Origin: CAVXAE01 sp044225565
Lineage (GTDB): Bacteria; Pseudomonadota; Gammaproteobacteria; Steroidobacterales; Steroidobacteraceae
Direction of reading: 5' to 3'
Length of the DNA stretch: 8,312 nt
NCBI GenBank assembly: GCA_044225565.1
Contig: JBGAIL010000203.1
Location: 1 to 8,312, forward strand
A program made the position numbers and the translations under genes. Below the pieces are notes generated by a model. It did no database searches. It worked only from the letters and a program-made list of their open reading frames with translations, and was not told the DNA's origin. Below are positions 6,100 through 8,312 of this stretch, piece after piece; the first letter of the stretch is position 1, and each line of letters begins with the position of its first letter.

Positions 6100-6885
6100 G
6101 TGACCGCATCCCGACCTACCGCTCCATCCGCTCACCCTGCGCCGGAAGCCGAAGCGGCCGCGGGGCCGCAGCGCCTGCAGAAGCTCATCGCGGCGGCGGG
6201 CCTCGGCTCGCGGCGCGCCGTGGAGCAATGGATTCACGAAGGGCGGGTCACGGTGAACGGCCGCCCCGCCAGGCTCGGGGATCGGGCGGCGTCGGGCGAC
6301 GAAGTATGCGTGGATGGCCGGCCTCTCCGGCTGGGTGCGGGCGCCAGCTCACCTCGGCGGGTATTGATCTATCACAAGCCCATCGGCGAAGTGACGACCC
6401 GCAGCGATCCGCAGCGCCGGCCCACGGTGTTCGAAAGCCTGCCGAAGCTCGACGCCGGGCGCTGGATCTCGGTGGGCCGCCTGGACGTCATGACGTCGGG
6501 CTTGCTGCTGTTCACCACGGATGGGGAGCTGGCGCACCGGCTGATGCATCCCTCCAGCGAAGTGGAGCGCGAGTACTGGGTGAAAGTGCAGGGCGTCCCC
6601 GCACCGGAAACGCTGGTGCGCCTGTGCGAAGGCGTGCAGCTGGAGGACGGTCCCGCGCGGTTCGACGAGCTGCGGGCGGAAGGAGCGGATGGGGTCTCCA
6701 GCTCGTTCAGGGTAGTGCTGCACGAAGGCCGCAATCGCGAGGTGCGGCGAATCTGGTCGGCCGTCGGGCACGAGGTGATCAAGCTCGCGCGGCTGCGCTA
6801 CGGGCCCATCGAGCTGCCGCGCGATCTTTCCGCGGGGAAGTGGCGCGAAGCCTCCGACAAGGATATTGCGCAGCTCATTGGCTGA
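6100..6885 (+). CDS. rluB: 23S rRNA pseudouridine synthase RluB
   Basis: A 261-residue RsuA/RluB-family pseudouridine synthase. After a low-complexity tail rich in Ala and Pro (1-22), an S4 RNA-binding domain covers about 24-75 (RLQKLIAAAGLGSRRAVEQW then GRVTVNGRPA). The catalytic domain starts near 87. The catalytic aspartate is Asp129 in GRLDVMTSGLLLF (126-138), followed by TTDGELAHRLMHPS and VEREYWVKV. The late motif HEGRNREVRRIW plus RYGPIELP is characteristic of RluB, which modifies U2605 (E. coli numbering) of 23S rRNA in the peptidyl-transferase region. The residue after Val130 is Met where Asn or Asp is more usual. The GTG at 6100 is the only start available: an in-frame TAA lies at 6076-6078, and no other ATG, GTG or TTG occurs before the S4 domain. 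No Shine-Dalgarno precedes it and the -10 is seven bases away, so the mRNA is probably leaderless. Confidence 0.92.
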   Translation: MTASRPTAPSAHPAPEAEAAAGPQRLQKLIAAAGLGSRRAVEQWIHEGRVTVNGRPARLGDRAASGDEVCVDGRPLRLGAGASSPRRVLIYHKPIGEVTTRSDPQRRPTVFESLPKLDAGRWISVGRLDVMTSGLLLFTTDGELAHRLMHPSSEVEREYWVKVQGVPAPETLVRLCEGVQLEDGPARFDELRAEGADGVSSSFRVVLHEGRNREVRRIWSAVGHEVIKLARLRYGPIELPRDLSAGKWREASDKDIAQLIG

Positions 6886-6924
6886 TGACGCGGCCATTGA
6901 GCACTGCCCGGCCGGCGCGCCGCC

Positions 6925-6930
6925 TATAAT
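6925..6930 (+). promoter_or_regulatory. Perfect -10 element (TATAAT) immediately upstream of hutI
   Basis: TATAAT ends eight bases before the ATG at 6939, again placing the likely transcription start within about two bases of the start codon. No Shine-Dalgarno is present. TTGAGC at 6897-6902 is 22 bases upstream, too far for a standard -35. A 10-base palindrome (6913-6922) lies just before the -10. Confidence 0.6.
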
Positions 6931-6938
6931 TCGCTGGC

Positions 6939-8210
6939 ATGTCTCAGGTGCTCAAACTTTGGCGGAACGCGCGCTTCGCGACTTGCGATGCCGGTATGCA
7001 GGTATTCGAAAGTGGCGCGCTCGTCACGCGAGGCAGTCGCATCGAATGGGTCGGGGAGGAGGCGATGCTTCCGCAGGCGCTGCGTGCGGGCATCGGCGAA
7101 ACGCAGGATCTCGCCGGTCGGTGGGTGACGCCGGCTCTGGTGGACTGCCACACCCACCTTATATATGCGGGAACCCGGGCGGCAGAATTCGCGGCCCGTA
7201 TCCGGGGGGTGTCCTACGAGGAGATCTCCCGCCGCGGTGGCGGTATCGCTTCCACCATGAAGGCGACCCGCGCCGCCAGCGAGCAGCAGCTGTTCGAGGA
7301 GAGCGCGCCGCGACTCGAATCGCTCCTGGCCGAGGGTGTCGGCACGGTCGAGATCAAGTCCGGCTATGGGCTGACGCTGGCCGACGAGCGGAAGATGCTT
7401 CGGGTGGCGCGCCGCCTGGGCGAGGCGTATCCGGTGACGGTGAAGACGACCTTCCTCGGAGCCCACGCCGTGCCGCCGGAGTTCAAGGGACGGTCCGACG
7501 ATTACATCGACCTCCTCGCCCGGGAGTGGTTGCCAGCGCTCCATGCCGAGAAGCTGGTCGATGCAGTCGACATCTTCTGCGAAAACATTGCATTCAGTGC
7601 GGCTCAGAGCGGAAGGCTGTTCGACGCGGCCGGAAAGCTGGGGTTGCCGGTGAAGATGCACGCGGAGCAGTTGTCGAATATCGGCGGGTCGGCGCTGGCG
7701 GCGAAACATGGCGCCCTTTCGTGCGACCACCTCGAATACACCACCGCGGATGACGTGGCCGCCATGGTGCGGGCGGGAACCGTCGCCGTGCTGTTGCCGA
7801 TAGCGTTCTACAGCCTGGCCGAGACCCGCAAGCCGCCGGTGGAGGAATTGAGGCGGGCGGGAGTCTCCGTTGCCGTCGCCAGCGATTGCAATCCCGGGTC
7901 TGCGCCGGGCGCTTCGCTGCTACTCGCCATGAACATGGCCTGCCGGCTCTTCGCCCTGAACTCGGACGAGGTCCTGGCTGGCGTCACCCGCCACGCCGCC
8001 CGTGCGCTCGGCGAACAGGCCTGCCGCGGCGTACTGGCCCCAGGCCTGGCCGCCGACTTCGCCATATGGGCCATCGGCGGCACCGAAGAGCTCGGCTACT
8101 GGTCCGGCTTCAATCCCTGCCGGACGGTCGTCAAGGCCGGCCAGCTCGTGAGGCCGGATCGAGCGGATTTTTCACGGGTGCCCAGCAAATCTCGCGCCAG
8201 AAGCGATTGA
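6939..8210 (+). CDS. hutI: Imidazolonepropionase HutI
   Basis: A 423-residue amidohydrolase-superfamily enzyme that hydrolyses 4-imidazolone-5-propanoate to N-formimidoyl-L-glutamate, the third step of histidine breakdown, in the cytosol. The metal ligands are visible as DCHTHL (His71, His73), KMHAEQ (His241) and ASDCNPGS (Asp316). His176 in LGAHAVP and the motifs YAGTRAAEFAARIRG (76-90), EIKSGYGL (138-145) and SLLLAMNMACRLF (326-338) are typical of HutI. Length is slightly above the usual 400-410 because of a basic tail (about 411-423). The gene follows rluB after 53 bases and seems to have its own -10 close to the ATG, with no Shine-Dalgarno. No hutH, hutU, hutG or hutC lies within the window, and a tRNA gene follows directly, so it is not in a compact hut operon on the downstream side. 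The family assignment is very secure. Confidence 0.95.
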   Translation: MSQVLKLWRNARFATCDAGMQVFESGALVTRGSRIEWVGEEAMLPQALRAGIGETQDLAGRWVTPALVDCHTHLIYAGTRAAEFAARIRGVSYEEISRRGGGIASTMKATRAASEQQLFEESAPRLESLLAEGVGTVEIKSGYGLTLADERKMLRVARRLGEAYPVTVKTTFLGAHAVPPEFKGRSDDYIDLLAREWLPALHAEKLVDAVDIFCENIAFSAAQSGRLFDAAGKLGLPVKMHAEQLSNIGGSALAAKHGALSCDHLEYTTADDVAAMVRAGTVAVLLPIAFYSLAETRKPPVEELRRAGVSVAVASDCNPGSAPGASLLLAMNMACRLFALNSDEVLAGVTRHAARALGEQACRGVLAPGLAADFAIWAIGGTEELGYWSGFNPCRTVVKAGQLVRPDRADFSRVPSKSRARSD

Positions 8211-8235
8211 CACTCCCGACCCCCGAAATCACAAT
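8207..8235 (+). promoter_or_regulatory. Strong sigma70 promoter for tRNA-Tyr, overlapping the hutI stop codon
   Basis: A perfect -35 TTGACA (8207-8212) and a -10 CACAAT (8230-8235, four of six) are spaced by exactly 17 bases. The hutI stop codon (8208-8210) lies inside the -35. The bases after the -10 are GC-rich (ACGCGGC, 8236-8242), as in discriminators of stringently controlled stable-RNA promoters. Transcription would start near 8242, about 12 bases before the mature tRNA. Confidence 0.75.
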
Positions 8236-8253
8236 ACGCGGCTCGTTTTTCCC

Positions 8254-8312
8254 GGAGGGGTACCCAAGCGGCCAACGGGAGCAGACTGTAAATCTGCCGG
8301 CTTACGCCTTCG
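8254..8312 (+). tRNA. tRNA-Tyr (anticodon GTA), 3' part beyond right edge
   Basis: The first 59 bases of a class II tRNA are present. The acceptor 5' strand GGAGGGG starts at 8254. The D-arm contains AAGCGGCCAA, very close to E. coli tRNA-Tyr. The anticodon stem is GCAGA/TCTGC (8281-8285 with 8293-8297), enclosing the loop CTGTAAA with anticodon GTA at 8288-8290. The window ends in the long variable arm characteristic of bacterial tRNA-Tyr; the T-arm and 3' acceptor strand are not seen. In many gammaproteobacteria this gene begins a tRNA-Tyr/Gly/Thr-tuf cluster, which might follow outside the window. Confidence 0.95.

Noticed and set aside
6913..6922. Ten-base palindrome CGGCGCGCCG just before the hutI -10 as an operator.
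   Set aside because: Short, pure G+C palindromes are expected by chance in this DNA, and there is no second copy to support it.
6897..6930. TTGAGC followed by TATAAT as a complete promoter for hutI.
   Set aside because: The spacer is 22 bases, too long for sigma70; only the -10 is claimed.
1..8312. Mobile elements, CRISPR arrays, toxin-antitoxin or defence genes.
   Set aside because: No transposase, integrase, terminal repeats, repeat-spacer arrays or small paired genes were seen. The tRNA at the right edge could be an integration site, but its 3' end is outside the window.

Overview
The window is ordinary, gene-dense chromosomal DNA with high G+C content, from what looks like a gammaproteobacterium. 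Three things point there. A type IV minor pilin pair has the fimU-pilV order. A CysK-type cysteine synthase is paired with a MetX-like acyltransferase carrying the sequence signature I associate with xanthomonad serine O-succinyltransferases. A class II tRNA-Tyr closely resembles the E. coli one. The Xanthomonadales/Nevskiales/Steroidobacterales part of the class fits best, but this is inference. I see no insertion sequence, phage gene, CRISPR array or other sign of recent transfer.

Layout from left to right. (i) 1-1103, minus strand: a GspH/FimT-type minor pilin followed by pilV, which runs off the left edge. (ii) 1104-1274: a divergent control region with a CRP/Vfr-like palindrome, a second dyad and a sigma70-like promoter. 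(iii) 1275-3831, plus strand: lemA, then a membrane M48 (HtpX-like) metalloprotease with a long helical C-terminal extension. (iv) 3832-3926: a convergent gap with GC-rich hairpins. (v) 3927-5977, minus strand: cysK followed by the MetX-like gene, overlapping by 4 bases and read as one cysteine-synthesis operon. (vi) 5978-6099: a divergent gap. (vii) 6100-8210, plus strand: rluB (23S rRNA pseudouridine synthase) and an isolated hutI (imidazolonepropionase). Each has a perfect TATAAT only 7-8 bases before its start codon, which suggests leaderless mRNAs. (viii) 8207-8312: a strong promoter whose -35 overlaps the hutI stop codon, driving a tRNA-Tyr(GTA) gene cut by the right edge.

How the genes work together: the two pilins belong to the priming/tip complex of type IV pili. 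LemA and the M48 protease are a recurrent pair thought to act at the inner membrane. The MetX-like enzyme probably activates serine (rather than homoserine) for the neighbouring cysteine synthase. The other genes are housekeeping. I found no evidence of a wholly undescribed system. The points most worth following are the serine-acyltransferase assignment, the two leaderless-type promoters, the CRP-like site between pilin and lemA genes, and the repeat-containing protease tail.
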